This document shows, piece by piece, positions 44,272 through 54,024 of a stretch of 64,000 nucleotides of DNA (the first letter of the stretch is position 1; each line of letters begins with the position of its first letter). A model generated the notes under the pieces. The model was not told the DNA's origin and ran no database searches. It saw only the letters and a program-made list of their open reading frames with translations. The translations under genes and the position numbers were made by a program. Source of the DNA: Clostridium sp. CM027 (GTDB lineage: Bacteria > Bacillota > Clostridia > Clostridiales > Clostridiaceae). The DNA lies in contig NZ_CP077725.1 in the NCBI RefSeq assembly GCF_024730565.1, positions 2,108,001 through 2,172,000 on the forward strand. The letters run 5' to 3'.

Positions 44272-44940
44272 TTATTTAACCTTTATTTTTTTGTTTTGTA
44301 TTTTCCTCATTAACCATGAACATATTTCATCTATACCCTGATTTTTAACACAAGATGTTTCAAATGTATCCACATTAGCATTTAAAGATTTTATATCTCT
44401 GTAGAACTCTTCTTTATCAAAATCAGTAAATTCTATTAAATCTAGTTTGTTCAAAATGATTGCACCACTTTTTTCAAACATTAGTGGATATTTCAAAGGT
44501 TTGTCATTTCCTTCTGTGGTACTCAAAACACAAATTTTTATATCTTCACCAATTTCAAATTCTGCAGGGCAAACTAGATTGCCTACATTTTCTATTACAA
44601 GCAAATCAATCTTATCAAGATTTAATGCATTTAATGCATTTTTTATCATTTCGCCGTCAAGGTGGCACGCCCCACAAGTGTTAATTTGAACCACTGGAAC
44701 ACCCTGAGCCTCTATTCTCTTAGCATCCTTAGTAGTATAAATATCCCCCTCAATTACAGCAATATTTATATCGTTTTTAAGCTTAGCTATTATTTTCTCA
44801 AGTAAGGACGTCTTACCTGAACCAGGTGAACTCATTAGATTTATTACATAGATCCCTCTTTCGCCTAGTAATCTTTTATTTATCGAGGTTATCTCATCAT
44901 TTTTTTGAAGTATATTAGTAATTATCTTAATTTCACTCAT
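44272..44940 (-). CDS. hypB: Hydrogenase nickel incorporation GTPase HypB
   Basis: 222 residues. P-loop SSPGSGKT, NKLDL and the G-domain metal site Cys92-His93 (GACHLDG) plus Cys124 (LVCPAEF) are all present, so this is the functional HypB. It lacks the N-terminal His-rich or Cys-rich nickel store of some bacteria. It works with HypA to insert nickel into the large subunit. It starts 2 bp after the hypA stop. The second, altered copy is at 38710-39378. Confidence 0.95.
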   Translation of the reverse strand: MSEIKIITNILQKNDEITSINKRLLGERGIYVINLMSSPGSGKTSLLEKIIAKLKNDINIAVIEGDIYTTKDAKRIEAQGVPVVQINTCGACHLDGEMIKNALNALNLDKIDLLVIENVGNLVCPAEFEIGEDIKICVLSTTEGNDKPLKYPLMFEKSGAIILNKLDLIEFTDFDKEEFYRDIKSLNANVDTFETSCVKNQGIDEICSWLMRKIQNKKIKVK

Positions 44941-44942
44941 AT

Positions 44943-45284
44943 TTAATCCCCTTCTATAGTATTTACATAAAGCTCATATCCACTAATAATACTAGAGCAA
45001 AATTTATTACAGCATGGACAAAGTTTATTAAAATGGTCAATTAGGAATTTCTGTTTGCAATCCTTACATTCGGCTACTGCATTAACTTTTTCTATTTCTA
45101 AAATTGAGCCTTCAAGCATTGTATCCATTATACAGATTTCGAATGCAAAGTTTAAGCATTCTGGCATAACACCAGATAACTCCCCTATTTTTAACGATAC
45201 CTTGTTAACTTTAGTTAATTTATTTTCAATTGCTTTATCTGTTACTATTTTAATAACATTTTGAATTATAGAAACTTCATGCAT
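44943..45284 (-). CDS. hypA: Hydrogenase nickel metallochaperone HypA
   Basis: 113 residues, full length. The N-terminal MHEVSII contains His2, the nickel ligand. The zinc site is ECKDC and CPCC (two CxxC pairs, about residues 73-93). It receives nickel and passes it to HypB and the large subunit. It lies 86 bp downstream of hypF. Confidence 0.95.
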   Translation of the reverse strand: MHEVSIIQNVIKIVTDKAIENKLTKVNKVSLKIGELSGVMPECLNFAFEICIMDTMLEGSILEIEKVNAVAECKDCKQKFLIDHFNKLCPCCNKFCSSIISGYELYVNTIEGD

Positions 45285-45370
45285 ATTTATCTCCTAATTA
45301 ATTTGTAATTCCTTCTTCATTAATATATATGTGAAATATTTGATTAAAATGTTTTTGCATGCTCATTTTT

Positions 45371-47656
45371 TTAATTTTTCATTAAATTATTTTCAATTAT
45401 TTCATTGGCTATAATTATCTGCCCAATTGCTACCCCTCCATCATTAGAAGGTAAGTCCTTATGAGTATAGACTTGAAAATTATCCTTTTTTAGATTAAAA
45501 AATATTTTTTTAAGTAAAAAAGAATTTTGAAAAACCCCTCCACTCAGTACAACTTCATTTATGCCGGAGTCTTCTCTAATTCGTACACATATACTTACAG
45601 TTAAATTAACAATAGTATTTTGAAATTTTGAAGCAATAATTTTAGCTGATACGCCTTTTGTTTTGTCTTTTATTGCCTCAATAATCATTCCGTAGGGTTC
45701 TATAATATACATATCCTGTTCTATTACTTTATACGTATATGATTCTTCAATATCCATTTCTGATATAGCTTCAAGTTCAATAGCAGCCTGTCCTTCATAG
45801 GTAACTATATCTGTAATTCCAATTATATTTGCCATAACATCAAAAAGTCTACCCATGCTTGATGTCTCGATACAATTAATGTTTGAATTTAAAATATTAA
45901 TTAGATTAATAGCCTTAATACCATATAATTCAAAAATCATATCATTAACCTCTTTTTTACTTCTTTGTCTACTTAAAAACTTATAAAGAGAAGAAACTGC
46001 CATTCTCCAGGGTTCTTTAATAGCTTTTTCTCCTCCCGGCATTTTTATATAATCAAGATGGGCAGCTCTTGCAAATTGAAGGCGGTCACAAACCAGAAAT
46101 TCTCCACCCCACATTTTTCCATCAGTACCATACCCAGTTCCATCAAAACAAACTCCAATAACTCTTTTCTCTAAATTATTTTCAAACATGCAACTAACTA
46201 TGTGCGCATGATGATGCTGCACGGGAATCTTAGGCAAATCATATTCTAAAGCATACTTAGTTGACATATATCCTGGATGCATATCGTGTACTATAAATTG
46301 GGGAGAAAAAGAAAATATTTTTTTAAAATGCTCTACATTTTTTTTATAGTGTTCATAGGTTTCTAAATTTTCTAAGTCGCCATTAAATTGGCTTAAAAAC
46401 AAAAAACCGCCTTTACTGATGCAAAAAGTATTCTTCATGTTGGGACCACAAGCTAATATATTTCTCATATTAGTCCATTTAAATGGTTCAGGTACAAATC
46501 CTCGAGCCCTCCTTATGATTCTCTGCTGTTTCTCTACAACCTTTAATACAGAATCATCAACTGGGACATGTATTTCACGATTATGTATGAGAAAATAATC
46601 CACAATACCCGATAGACCATATCTTGCAGAACTGTCTTTATACTCTATAGGTAGACCATTAACATTTGCACTAGTCATAATAAGCACCTTAAGTTTTTCT
46701 GAAAACAATAAAATATGAATTGGTGTATACGGTAGCATTACTCCCATTGTTTTTTGATTAGGTGCAATATTTTGAGGTAAATCACAGCTTTCCTTTTGAT
46801 TCAAAATAACAATTGGTTTTTTTATTCCAGTTAGCATTTTCTCTTCTAACTCACTTACTCTGCAATACTTTTTTACTATTTCTATATCTTTTATCATAAG
46901 CGCAAGAGGCTTAAATGGTCTTTTTTTTCTCTCCCTTAAGTTATTCACTGCAATTTTATTCAATCCATCACAAGCAAGGTGAAAACCCCCTAGCCCTTTT
47001 ATGGCAAATATTTTCCCTTCCTTAAGCATGTTTTGAGCAAAACTTATAGGATCTTGTATATCTAATCTGTTACCTTTAAAATCCTCTATCCAAAGCTCTG
47101 GGCCACACGACCTGCAGGCATTTGGTTGTGCGTGAAATCTCCTATTTGTAGGATCTAAATATTCACTATTACATTCCCTGCACATTTTAAATTCTTTCAT
47201 TGTAGTTTTATTTCTATCGTAAGGTAACTCTTTGATTATAGAAAATCTGGGGCCACAATTTGTACAATTAGTAAAAGCATACCCTCGTCTCCTATTATTA
47301 GAATCTAGTATATCTTCTGTGCACTCACTACAAGTATCTATATCTGGCGATATAAAAGTAATTTTATCTACACCCTTTTCACTTTTTTTAATTTCGAAAT
47401 TAGAATAATTTAGTACTTTATCATCTTTTATAGTTATTTTTTCTATTCGAGCAAGAGGTGGGGGACTATTTTCGAGACATTTTATTAATTTATTTATATC
47501 TTCCAAGCATCCCTCAACATCTATATAAACTCCTTCAGAGTTATTATTCACCCACCCTTTTAACTCAAAATCCTTTGCTAAATTATATACAAATGGACGA
47601 AAGCCTACACCTTGTACTATTCCCTCAACCACAATAAAGCTTCTCTTTTTATCCAT
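45371..47656 (-). CDS. hypF: Carbamoyltransferase HypF
   Basis: 761 residues in the canonical order: acylphosphatase domain (1-90, VQGVGFRPF), two zinc fingers (CSECTEDI, CTNCGP, CREC and CRSCGP, 105-185), YrdC-like domain (about 200-385) and Kae1-like C-terminal domain with HHHAHIVSCM and a DGTGYGTDG loop. It activates carbamoyl phosphate and carbamoylates the Cys of HypE. The ATG at 47656 follows GAGGG about 10 nt upstream; the frame also opens with GTG at 47665. It is the first gene of the ten-gene hydrogenase operon. Confidence 0.95.
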   Translation of the reverse strand: MDKKRSFIVVEGIVQGVGFRPFVYNLAKDFELKGWVNNNSEGVYIDVEGCLEDINKLIKCLENSPPPLARIEKITIKDDKVLNYSNFEIKKSEKGVDKITFISPDIDTCSECTEDILDSNNRRRGYAFTNCTNCGPRFSIIKELPYDRNKTTMKEFKMCRECNSEYLDPTNRRFHAQPNACRSCGPELWIEDFKGNRLDIQDPISFAQNMLKEGKIFAIKGLGGFHLACDGLNKIAVNNLRERKKRPFKPLALMIKDIEIVKKYCRVSELEEKMLTGIKKPIVILNQKESCDLPQNIAPNQKTMGVMLPYTPIHILLFSEKLKVLIMTSANVNGLPIEYKDSSARYGLSGIVDYFLIHNREIHVPVDDSVLKVVEKQQRIIRRARGFVPEPFKWTNMRNILACGPNMKNTFCISKGGFLFLSQFNGDLENLETYEHYKKNVEHFKKIFSFSPQFIVHDMHPGYMSTKYALEYDLPKIPVQHHHAHIVSCMFENNLEKRVIGVCFDGTGYGTDGKMWGGEFLVCDRLQFARAAHLDYIKMPGGEKAIKEPWRMAVSSLYKFLSRQRSKKEVNDMIFELYGIKAINLINILNSNINCIETSSMGRLFDVMANIIGITDIVTYEGQAAIELEAISEMDIEESYTYKVIEQDMYIIEPYGMIIEAIKDKTKGVSAKIIASKFQNTIVNLTVSICVRIREDSGINEVVLSGGVFQNSFLLKKIFFNLKKDNFQVYTHKDLPSNDGGVAIGQIIIANEIIENNLMKN

Positions 47657-47841
47657 AATACACACCCTCTAATATTTTGTATTTACGGAATATAAAATTA
47701 CTACTCAATACTCATAATATTCAAGCTCAACAAAAATATTCTAAAGAAAGCCTGAAATACGAAATATTGCTGCATAGTTTAATACTTCCCACGCTTTATA
47801 AATCATTAATATAGATATTTAATTTAAGTCTATTTTTAAAA

Positions 47842-48669
47842 TTAAATTTTCAAGTTAAAAAGAGAAATTTGTGGCATATTAAACAATCTAAATGGCACCT
47901 TTGTATTTCCCAGTCCACTATTAACATATATTTTTGTTCCTCTAGGGTTGTCTAATTTATAAAGGCCCTTGGTATATTTTTCTGATAATACATTTTTCTT
48001 TAGTGGACCATAAAAAGGAATGTATACTTGTCCACCATGGCTATGTCCACTAAGAACTAAATCAACTGGATAATCACTATATTTGTCTACTAAATCTGGT
48101 TCATGTAACAATAATAAATTTACAGACTTATTGTTAATTCCGTTCATTGTTTTATCTACACTATGATTTCCCATTAACCCATCATCTGCTCCAAAAATTT
48201 TTATATGCTTATCCTTAAACACAATGCTTGTCCCATCATTTTTCAAAACCTTAAATCCACCTTTATTCATTATCTCCTCATAGTATCTAACAGCCCCTCC
48301 ACCATAGTCGTGATTACCATATATAGCATATTTACCTATTTTACATTTTATTTGTTTAAGAACCTCTGCTATATTGTCAATCTCATTATATGTTGAAGCA
48401 TTATCTATTAGATCACCTGTAAATACCACTATATCGGCATCTAATCCATTAATTTTTTGGACAACCTTCTCTAGCTTATTTAAGTTGTAAAATTCTCCAA
48501 GATGTATATCCGTAATTTGCACTACCTTTAGCTTTTCATCCCCATTTTTATTAATTGTAACATTATGCCTTTTTACAATTAATAAATTTCTTTCTATATA
48601 AGTTGTGTATACTCCTAACAAGCTTACAAATAATATTATCCAAATAGTAATTTTTCTTTTCACTTTCAT
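47842..48669 (-). CDS. YkuE/YaeI-type membrane-anchored metallophosphoesterase
   Basis: 275 residues. One N-terminal transmembrane helix (residues 5-20), then a calcineurin-like domain facing the outside: QITDIHLGEF, FTGDLID, GNHDYGGG, LLLHEPD and LSGHSHGGQ, a full metal-ligand set. Relatives act on lipid A precursor-like or phospholipid phosphodiesters; B. subtilis YkuE is exported and binds the wall. Substrate unknown here. No close Shine-Dalgarno sequence, only GGAT about 12 nt upstream. Confidence 0.85.
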   Translation of the reverse strand: MKVKRKITIWIILFVSLLGVYTTYIERNLLIVKRHNVTINKNGDEKLKVVQITDIHLGEFYNLNKLEKVVQKINGLDADIVVFTGDLIDNASTYNEIDNIAEVLKQIKCKIGKYAIYGNHDYGGGAVRYYEEIMNKGGFKVLKNDGTSIVFKDKHIKIFGADDGLMGNHSVDKTMNGINNKSVNLLLLHEPDLVDKYSDYPVDLVLSGHSHGGQVYIPFYGPLKKNVLSEKYTKGLYKLDNPRGTKIYVNSGLGNTKVPFRLFNMPQISLFNLKI

Positions 48670-48773
48670 TTTTTATCATATCCTTTATCCTTAGTTTTAA
48701 ACTATTCTAACCTTAATATAACCCTTCTATGTTACATTAAGGTTACATATCTTTATTGTTTATTCAAAAAAAC

Positions 48774-48800
48774 TAGCTTATAAATATAATTTATAAGCTA
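48774..48800 (-). terminator. Terminator of the GH-like lipoprotein gene
   Basis: 12-bp perfect arms TAGCTTATAAAT/ATTTATAAGCTA, 3-nt loop, followed on the minus strand by GTTTTTTTG. Confidence 0.8.
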
Positions 48801-48812
48801 GAGCTTAGTCCT

Positions 48813-51137
48813 TTATGGGGTATATTTAATTTTATTGTTTCCATCAAATATAATAAGAGATTTTGCGGCAATTTTTTCCCCTTCAACATTAACTTCCTTA
48901 TTAGAAAAGTTAGCTATTACCTTTAAGTCCTCTCCATATTTAGTCATTTGGACTAATCTATCCTTTGATAAAATCTTAAAATCTGTCATTTCCTTAGTAA
49001 TTGCCTTTTTACTAAAATCAGACCATACCTTTGTATGTTTTACAATAACGGCTTTATTCTTATTCCATTCATTTTTATCAATATGATAAAGTGGTGGTAC
49101 ATTATATAAAACCTCATATAGCATTCTATTTTCTACTTCATCTTTTATTTTTAATGTACCCCAGCCCCACCAATGAGAAGTAATAACTGAATCATTATAA
49201 ACTAACTTGTATAGTGGAATTGTATATGCGGTATCCATAAATAACTTCTTATACTTATCCTTTATAGGTATCTGCTTTGAAAATAACTCTGGCGCTCCTC
49301 CATTACTTGAATAATATCCTCCCACATAATATTTACTATCCTTATTTTTACTCATATCCTTATCCATCCATGAAAAAGATGGTGTTTCTATGCCATGAGC
49401 AAATGCTATAGATTTGCTTGCAAAATCATTTCCTCCTTCACTTCCAACTACCATATTAAACTGTTTTTGAAGGTATTCCATTCTTTCTATTCTTGCCTTT
49501 ATATCTCCTGCTTCTGTTGTAGGATGCTCTTTAGAATAATCATCCACCACTTCTCCTGTTGCATCTGTATCTAAAAACCACGAATTAAACTTTAGACCAA
49601 TCTTTAAAATAGATGAAACTCGCTCCTTTACACTTGGCATAGCAAGTGTTGGATTTAACTTTCTTCCAGCCCCTTGGAACCCCTCTATCTTTTTGCCCTC
49701 TTTATTGGTTACAGTAGCATTTTCATAAAGAGATGTATCAGAAAATTTCGCTGTTGACCACTTTTCTTGTCCTGGCTTATGAATTGAATGATAAGAATCA
49801 TAAGCACCTATTAAATATCCCAATTCATTTGCTTTTTCAACTAATTCCGGCTTTAAAAAGCCTTCTTGAAAGTCGTCTAATCCAACCCACATTTTATCAA
49901 TACCGGACTTTTTCATATCGTAAAGTACATTAACAGTATTCGCATCTGCCCATTTTTCAATAGGATCTGCTACATCTCCTAAAGATGATTTTAATAAACC
50001 TTTATTTAAATCTATTAATTCTACTGGGTTTAATTTATTTATTCCCTTATCTATTAACCCTTTACTTTTTTTATCTAAATTCGTAAACACCTTAGGGTTA
50101 TAAAACTCCTTTAACTGTATTACAGAATTAAAACCTTTTATAATTCTATTTTTTGTATATTTATCAAGATACTCTGAAGAATCTAAATCATTAAAAGCAG
50201 TAGCGAGCTCTCCACCATCCTCAACCTTTGTTTTTAACAACTCCTGCATCCAAAGTTTTAGATCTTTTGGAATGCTTCCTTTTATCTTATCCAATTTAAC
50301 ATTTTCCTCAGATATTGCCGACCTATCCCAAAAATAAACATGTGGCGCCCCATAAAGCTTTTCAATATTTTTATTATCCTTAGCCTTATCCTCTAGAGAT
50401 TTAAAGTTACCCTGCTTCACAATAAAATTCTTATAAGTTTTAGCTACATCTACTGGATTATTCTTAGTTAAATAAATTCTAAATCCATAATCCTTGTTTT
50501 TATTTATTGAAGGATATTCATGATTAAAAGTAAATTTAATATTTTCTTTAGTATCAAATTTAACTTCATTATTATAAGGATTGTTAATTATATATAATAG
50601 CGAATAATTCTTTTTGCTTGCTGCAAAAAACTGCATAGAAAAAGACTCTAAAGTTTTCATTTCATTATCATTTAAATAGTCTTTCCATACTTTATCATCC
50701 TTTGGAATATACTTACCCTCATTTAATGGAAGCATATATCCTTCTCCTGTTACTTTTGGCCATGAAAATTTATTTTCACCATCCTTATTACTAGATTTTA
50801 TAGATACATCTAAATACTTATCTTTCTTTTGAATTTCTACATCAATATTTTTCTTTTTATAACTCCAAGATATTTTATCTCCATTGTCCTTTAAGTTTGA
50901 TACCTCCGTTTTTTCTAAAGGCTCAGATACTGTTTCCGTAATTCCATTAGATTCTACCGTTATCTTAAAGGTAACAGGTTCTACTTTAAACTTAAAATCT
51001 AAATTTTCAACCTTAGTATTCATTTTGTTATTAATCGGATTAACTTTATTATTACTTGAAATAGCTTTATTATTACAACCCGAAAACAATGTTGTTACAG
51101 TTATAGCTACTAAAACTAATGATATTCTTTTTTTCAA
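48813..51137 (-). CDS. Lipoprotein with glycoside-hydrolase (GH101/GH129-like) domain
   Basis: 774 residues. The signal peptide ends in a lipobox (LFSGC, Cys20), so it is tethered to the outer face of the membrane. An N-terminal beta-rich region (about 40-250) is followed by a barrel-like domain (about 260-700) with DTDATGEV, VVGSEGGNDF and SHWWGWGT, which resemble the GH101-related/GH129 group (endo- or exo-acting alpha-N-acetylgalactosaminidases). The family call is by eye and only moderate; a host or wall glycan is the presumed target. Start is TTG with GAGGTG 6 nt upstream. The two-component system upstream is on the same strand, 62 bp away. Confidence 0.6.
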   Translation of the reverse strand: MKKRISLVLVAITVTTLFSGCNNKAISSNNKVNPINNKMNTKVENLDFKFKVEPVTFKITVESNGITETVSEPLEKTEVSNLKDNGDKISWSYKKKNIDVEIQKKDKYLDVSIKSSNKDGENKFSWPKVTGEGYMLPLNEGKYIPKDDKVWKDYLNDNEMKTLESFSMQFFAASKKNYSLLYIINNPYNNEVKFDTKENIKFTFNHEYPSINKNKDYGFRIYLTKNNPVDVAKTYKNFIVKQGNFKSLEDKAKDNKNIEKLYGAPHVYFWDRSAISEENVKLDKIKGSIPKDLKLWMQELLKTKVEDGGELATAFNDLDSSEYLDKYTKNRIIKGFNSVIQLKEFYNPKVFTNLDKKSKGLIDKGINKLNPVELIDLNKGLLKSSLGDVADPIEKWADANTVNVLYDMKKSGIDKMWVGLDDFQEGFLKPELVEKANELGYLIGAYDSYHSIHKPGQEKWSTAKFSDTSLYENATVTNKEGKKIEGFQGAGRKLNPTLAMPSVKERVSSILKIGLKFNSWFLDTDATGEVVDDYSKEHPTTEAGDIKARIERMEYLQKQFNMVVGSEGGNDFASKSIAFAHGIETPSFSWMDKDMSKNKDSKYYVGGYYSSNGGAPELFSKQIPIKDKYKKLFMDTAYTIPLYKLVYNDSVITSHWWGWGTLKIKDEVENRMLYEVLYNVPPLYHIDKNEWNKNKAVIVKHTKVWSDFSKKAITKEMTDFKILSKDRLVQMTKYGEDLKVIANFSNKEVNVEGEKIAAKSLIIFDGNNKIKYTP

Positions 51138-51199
51138 CTAAATCACCTCATAAGTAAAATACTATAGAAGTGTTACGCCAATGTTACAAAAAACTTTAT

Positions 51200-52570
51200 T
51201 TAAAATATTATGCAAAATTCAATCTTATTCTGTTTCACATTAAATCCAAAGTCAAGATTATGTTTTTCTAATATTTTTTTCACTATAGATAACCCTAATC
51301 CCGTACCAGAAAGTTCCTTACTTCTTGATTTTTCAAGCACATAAAATGGTGTCCATATATTTTCTAAATCTTCTTTACTACTTTCTTCTAATCCATTTTT
51401 TATAGAAAACATTGTTTTATTATCTTCTTTGACTATTTCTACTTCTACCTCATTATTATTAGTATACTTTATAGCATTTGTAATTAAATTATTTAATACA
51501 ATATCAATGCCTTCCTCATCTCCATAAACAATATATTCCTCGTCTTTATTTATATTTGATATAAAATTTATGTTAGCCTCATCTATAAGTAGTTTATATT
51601 TTTTTAAAACACTACTAAACTTTCTCTTCAAACTAAAGTTAGCTTTTTTTAATTCTTTTTTTTCAAGCTTTGACAAAAACAAAAGATTTTCTACTAAACT
51701 ATCCATATGGTCTATTTGCTCATTAATTATTCCCATATATGTCCCATCATCTAAACCATCCTCAATTCCCTGTCCATACGCCTTTATTAAAGCTAATGGA
51801 GTTTTAACCTCATGAGCCATATCTGAAATTAAAGTCTTTAACTTTTCATTTTGAAAATTGATTTCTTTATGTGCCTGCTCTAAGCTTTCACTCATGCTAT
51901 TTATACTTATAGCAAGCTCTTCTATTTCATCATTTGTTTTAATTTCCTCTTTTCTGAAGTTTAAATTAGCAATATCCTTTGATAATTCTTTTATAAGTTC
52001 TAATGGTTTTATTATTTTTTTAGAAAAAAAGCCAACTAAAATTATAATTAAAATCAAAGAAAATATATTTAAATATATATTAAATTTATTTATAATATCT
52101 ATAGTTTCTCCCATATATGGTAGTGGCATCGCTATAGCAAATATATATTTATCAACCTTTATAAACTTTGTTAGTACCTTATATTTTGTTACTCCTTGGT
52201 CATATATCTTGTTTATACTTTTACTATTTAACTTACTTAGAGTATCTTCCGTGAGCCAAAATTTATTTAGCTTTATTTTATTCGAACTAAATTTAGTTAT
52301 TAAATCCTCATTAATATTATTAATATCGCTACTTGCCTCCGAATAAACTATAGTGACATCATTTTTCTTTTCCATTTCATCTATATTTTTAAAAATATAA
52401 TCTGTTTTTTTTCTGTTTATTTGCTCAGAAATCTGGTCTAATGTCCTCGTCTTTTTAAACATATAAAATCTTTCAATAAAAAATACATTTATCACCATAG
52501 AAATTATAGTTACAAAAATTGTGACTGACGCTATAGACAATGTGAACTTTTTACTTATTTTGATTCTCAT
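51200..52570 (-). CDS. Sensor histidine kinase (OmpR-partner type)
   Basis: About 456 residues. Two transmembrane helices (about 10-30 and 165-185) flank an extracellular sensor loop of roughly 135 residues. HAMP, then the H box MAHEVKTPLALIKAYG, N box NNLITNAIKY, and G box GTGLGLSIVKKI follow. It overlaps the response regulator gene by 20 bp. The start near 52570 (MRIKISKK) is inferred from similarity of the N-terminus to other kinases; spacing to GGAGG is short. The signal is unknown. The gene downstream, the GH-like lipoprotein, may be a target. Confidence 0.85.
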   Translation of the reverse strand: MRIKISKKFTLSIASVTIFVTIISMVINVFFIERFYMFKKTRTLDQISEQINRKKTDYIFKNIDEMEKKNDVTIVYSEASSDINNINEDLITKFSSNKIKLNKFWLTEDTLSKLNSKSINKIYDQGVTKYKVLTKFIKVDKYIFAIAMPLPYMGETIDIINKFNIYLNIFSLILIIILVGFFSKKIIKPLELIKELSKDIANLNFRKEEIKTNDEIEELAISINSMSESLEQAHKEINFQNEKLKTLISDMAHEVKTPLALIKAYGQGIEDGLDDGTYMGIINEQIDHMDSLVENLLFLSKLEKKELKKANFSLKRKFSSVLKKYKLLIDEANINFISNINKDEEYIVYGDEEGIDIVLNNLITNAIKYTNNNEVEVEIVKEDNKTMFSIKNGLEESSKEDLENIWTPFYVLEKSRSKELSGTGLGLSIVKKILEKHNLDFGFNVKQNKIEFCIIF

Positions 52571-53207
52571 CCGCCTCCATACTATAACCAATTTTTCTAT
52601 AGGTTTTTATACTATCCTCACCTATTTTCGCTCGAAGTCTTCTTATATGAGTATCCACCGTTCTATGATCCCCATCATAATCCATTCCCCAAACTAAATC
52701 TATTAGCTTATCTCTAGATAAAATAATCCCCCTATTTCTAACAAAAGAAATCAAAAGATCATATTCTATTTTTGTTAATTTTAATATTTCTCCATTATTA
52801 TATACCCTTTTCTCATCTGTGTTTATTTTTATATTATTAATACTTATCTCATCATCAAAATTTATAAGCTTTTTCGCCCTTATTAAAAGTATTCTAGGAT
52901 CAAAAGGCTTTTTTATATATTCATCGGCTCCGCAATCTAATGCTTCAATTTCATCCTCATTTTGTGTTCTTGCAGTTAAAATTAATACCTTTGTATTACT
53001 ATTTTCCTTAATATATTTACAAGCCTCAACTCCACTAACCTTTGGCATCATCCAATCCAAAATTGCTAAATCAATTTTATGTAAATGAAACAAATCTAAG
53101 GCTTCCTCTCCATCCTTTGCTGTAATTGCATTAAACCCTTCTTTTTGAAAATAAGCTGAAAGGATTTTTACCATTTGTTTCTCATCATCAGCAATTAGTA
53201 TATTCAA
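52551..53207 (-). CDS. OmpR/PhoB-family response regulator
   Basis: 218 residues. The receiver has acidic residues Asp7-Asp8 and the phosphorylation site in LAILDWMMP (about residue 51), then a winged-helix DNA-binding domain (125-215) with VDTHIRRLRAKIG. The start is TTG with GAGAGG upstream. It is cotranscribed with the kinase that follows. No other signal was found in 53208-53344. Confidence 0.9.
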   Translation of the reverse strand: MNILIADDEKQMVKILSAYFQKEGFNAITAKDGEEALDLFHLHKIDLAILDWMMPKVSGVEACKYIKENSNTKVLILTARTQNEDEIEALDCGADEYIKKPFDPRILLIRAKKLINFDDEISINNIKINTDEKRVYNNGEILKLTKIEYDLLISFVRNRGIILSRDKLIDLVWGMDYDGDHRTVDTHIRRLRAKIGEDSIKTYRKIGYSMEADENQNK

Positions 53208-53344
53208 TTAAACCTCTCCTTTTAGCCACTAAATATTATAGTTTTTATTTAGATTATACCCAACTATAAGTATTTTCTCTATAAATTTATAACTTCTGCT
53301 AATTGATATCGTGTTATATTCAAAAAACATAGCAAAGCATTAAT

Positions 53345-53387
53345 AAGGCTGCAATCCTTTAAACTTATTTTAAAGGATTGCAGCCTT
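53345..53387. terminator. Perfect 19-bp hairpin after the YmaF-like gene
   Basis: Arms AAGGCTGCAATCCTTTAAA and exact complement around CTTAT. It lies 68 bp past the stop of the gene at 53456, with short T runs on both sides. Confidence 0.75.
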
Positions 53388-53455
53388 GTTATATGGAACA
53401 ATGTTAGCATTCACTGCCTTTTACAGCAATTCCTTAACTTAACTCAGTTCTTTTA

Positions 53456-53839
53456 TTAAGCTTCTTCAAATATTGGAGCTTCTATAAGTGTAGCAAATAT
53501 TAATTCATGGCAATGGTCATCAACGACATTAGTTCTAGCCTTTACAAAATGAACATGCCTACCACCGCCAACAGGTATTGCTAAACCTGAAGTTGCTTCA
53601 AATTCATGAAAGTGGTCAAAAAAATCTGTTCTTGATTTAACTTTATGCACATGCCCACCTTGAACTGGTATTGCAGGACTTGACACTCCAGCAAATCTGT
53701 GGTTATGAGCATCCTCACTATCTAATTCTGCTAATCTAGTACTTCCTAAGAATTCATGGTCGTGGAATTGCTTTTCTTTTTTACAACAGTTATCCTCATG
53801 CTTTTTTTCACAACCACAGTTATTCTCAATCTTTGACAT
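53456..53839 (-). CDS. YmaF-family His-rich repeat protein
   Basis: 127 residues from the ATG at 53839 (AGGAGTG upstream). After a Cys/His-rich N-terminus (CGCEKKHEDNCCKKE) come tandem copies of a roughly 35-residue unit, e.g. HNHRFAGVSSPAIPV then GGHVHKVKSRTDFFDHFHEF, and SGLAIPVGGGRHVH with VVDDHCHEL. The pattern fits the YmaF family, whose role is unknown. The repeated HVH/HDH pairs suggest metal binding. Confidence 0.7.
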   Translation of the reverse strand: MSKIENNCGCEKKHEDNCCKKEKQFHDHEFLGSTRLAELDSEDAHNHRFAGVSSPAIPVQGGHVHKVKSRTDFFDHFHEFEATSGLAIPVGGGRHVHFVKARTNVVDDHCHELIFATLIEAPIFEEA

Positions 53840-54024
53840 TAACATCACTCCTTTTTCTATTCAGTTACTATTATATGTACCTTATAAAAAAAGAGAACTT
53901 AATACAAAAAATTCTTATGTATTTTATTTCTAGCACTCTCTATACTCTCCTAAAACAATTTAGGTATAATTTTTTATACATTACAAATAATAATTTATAA
54001 TATAAATCGGTTTAGGAGGTCGAT

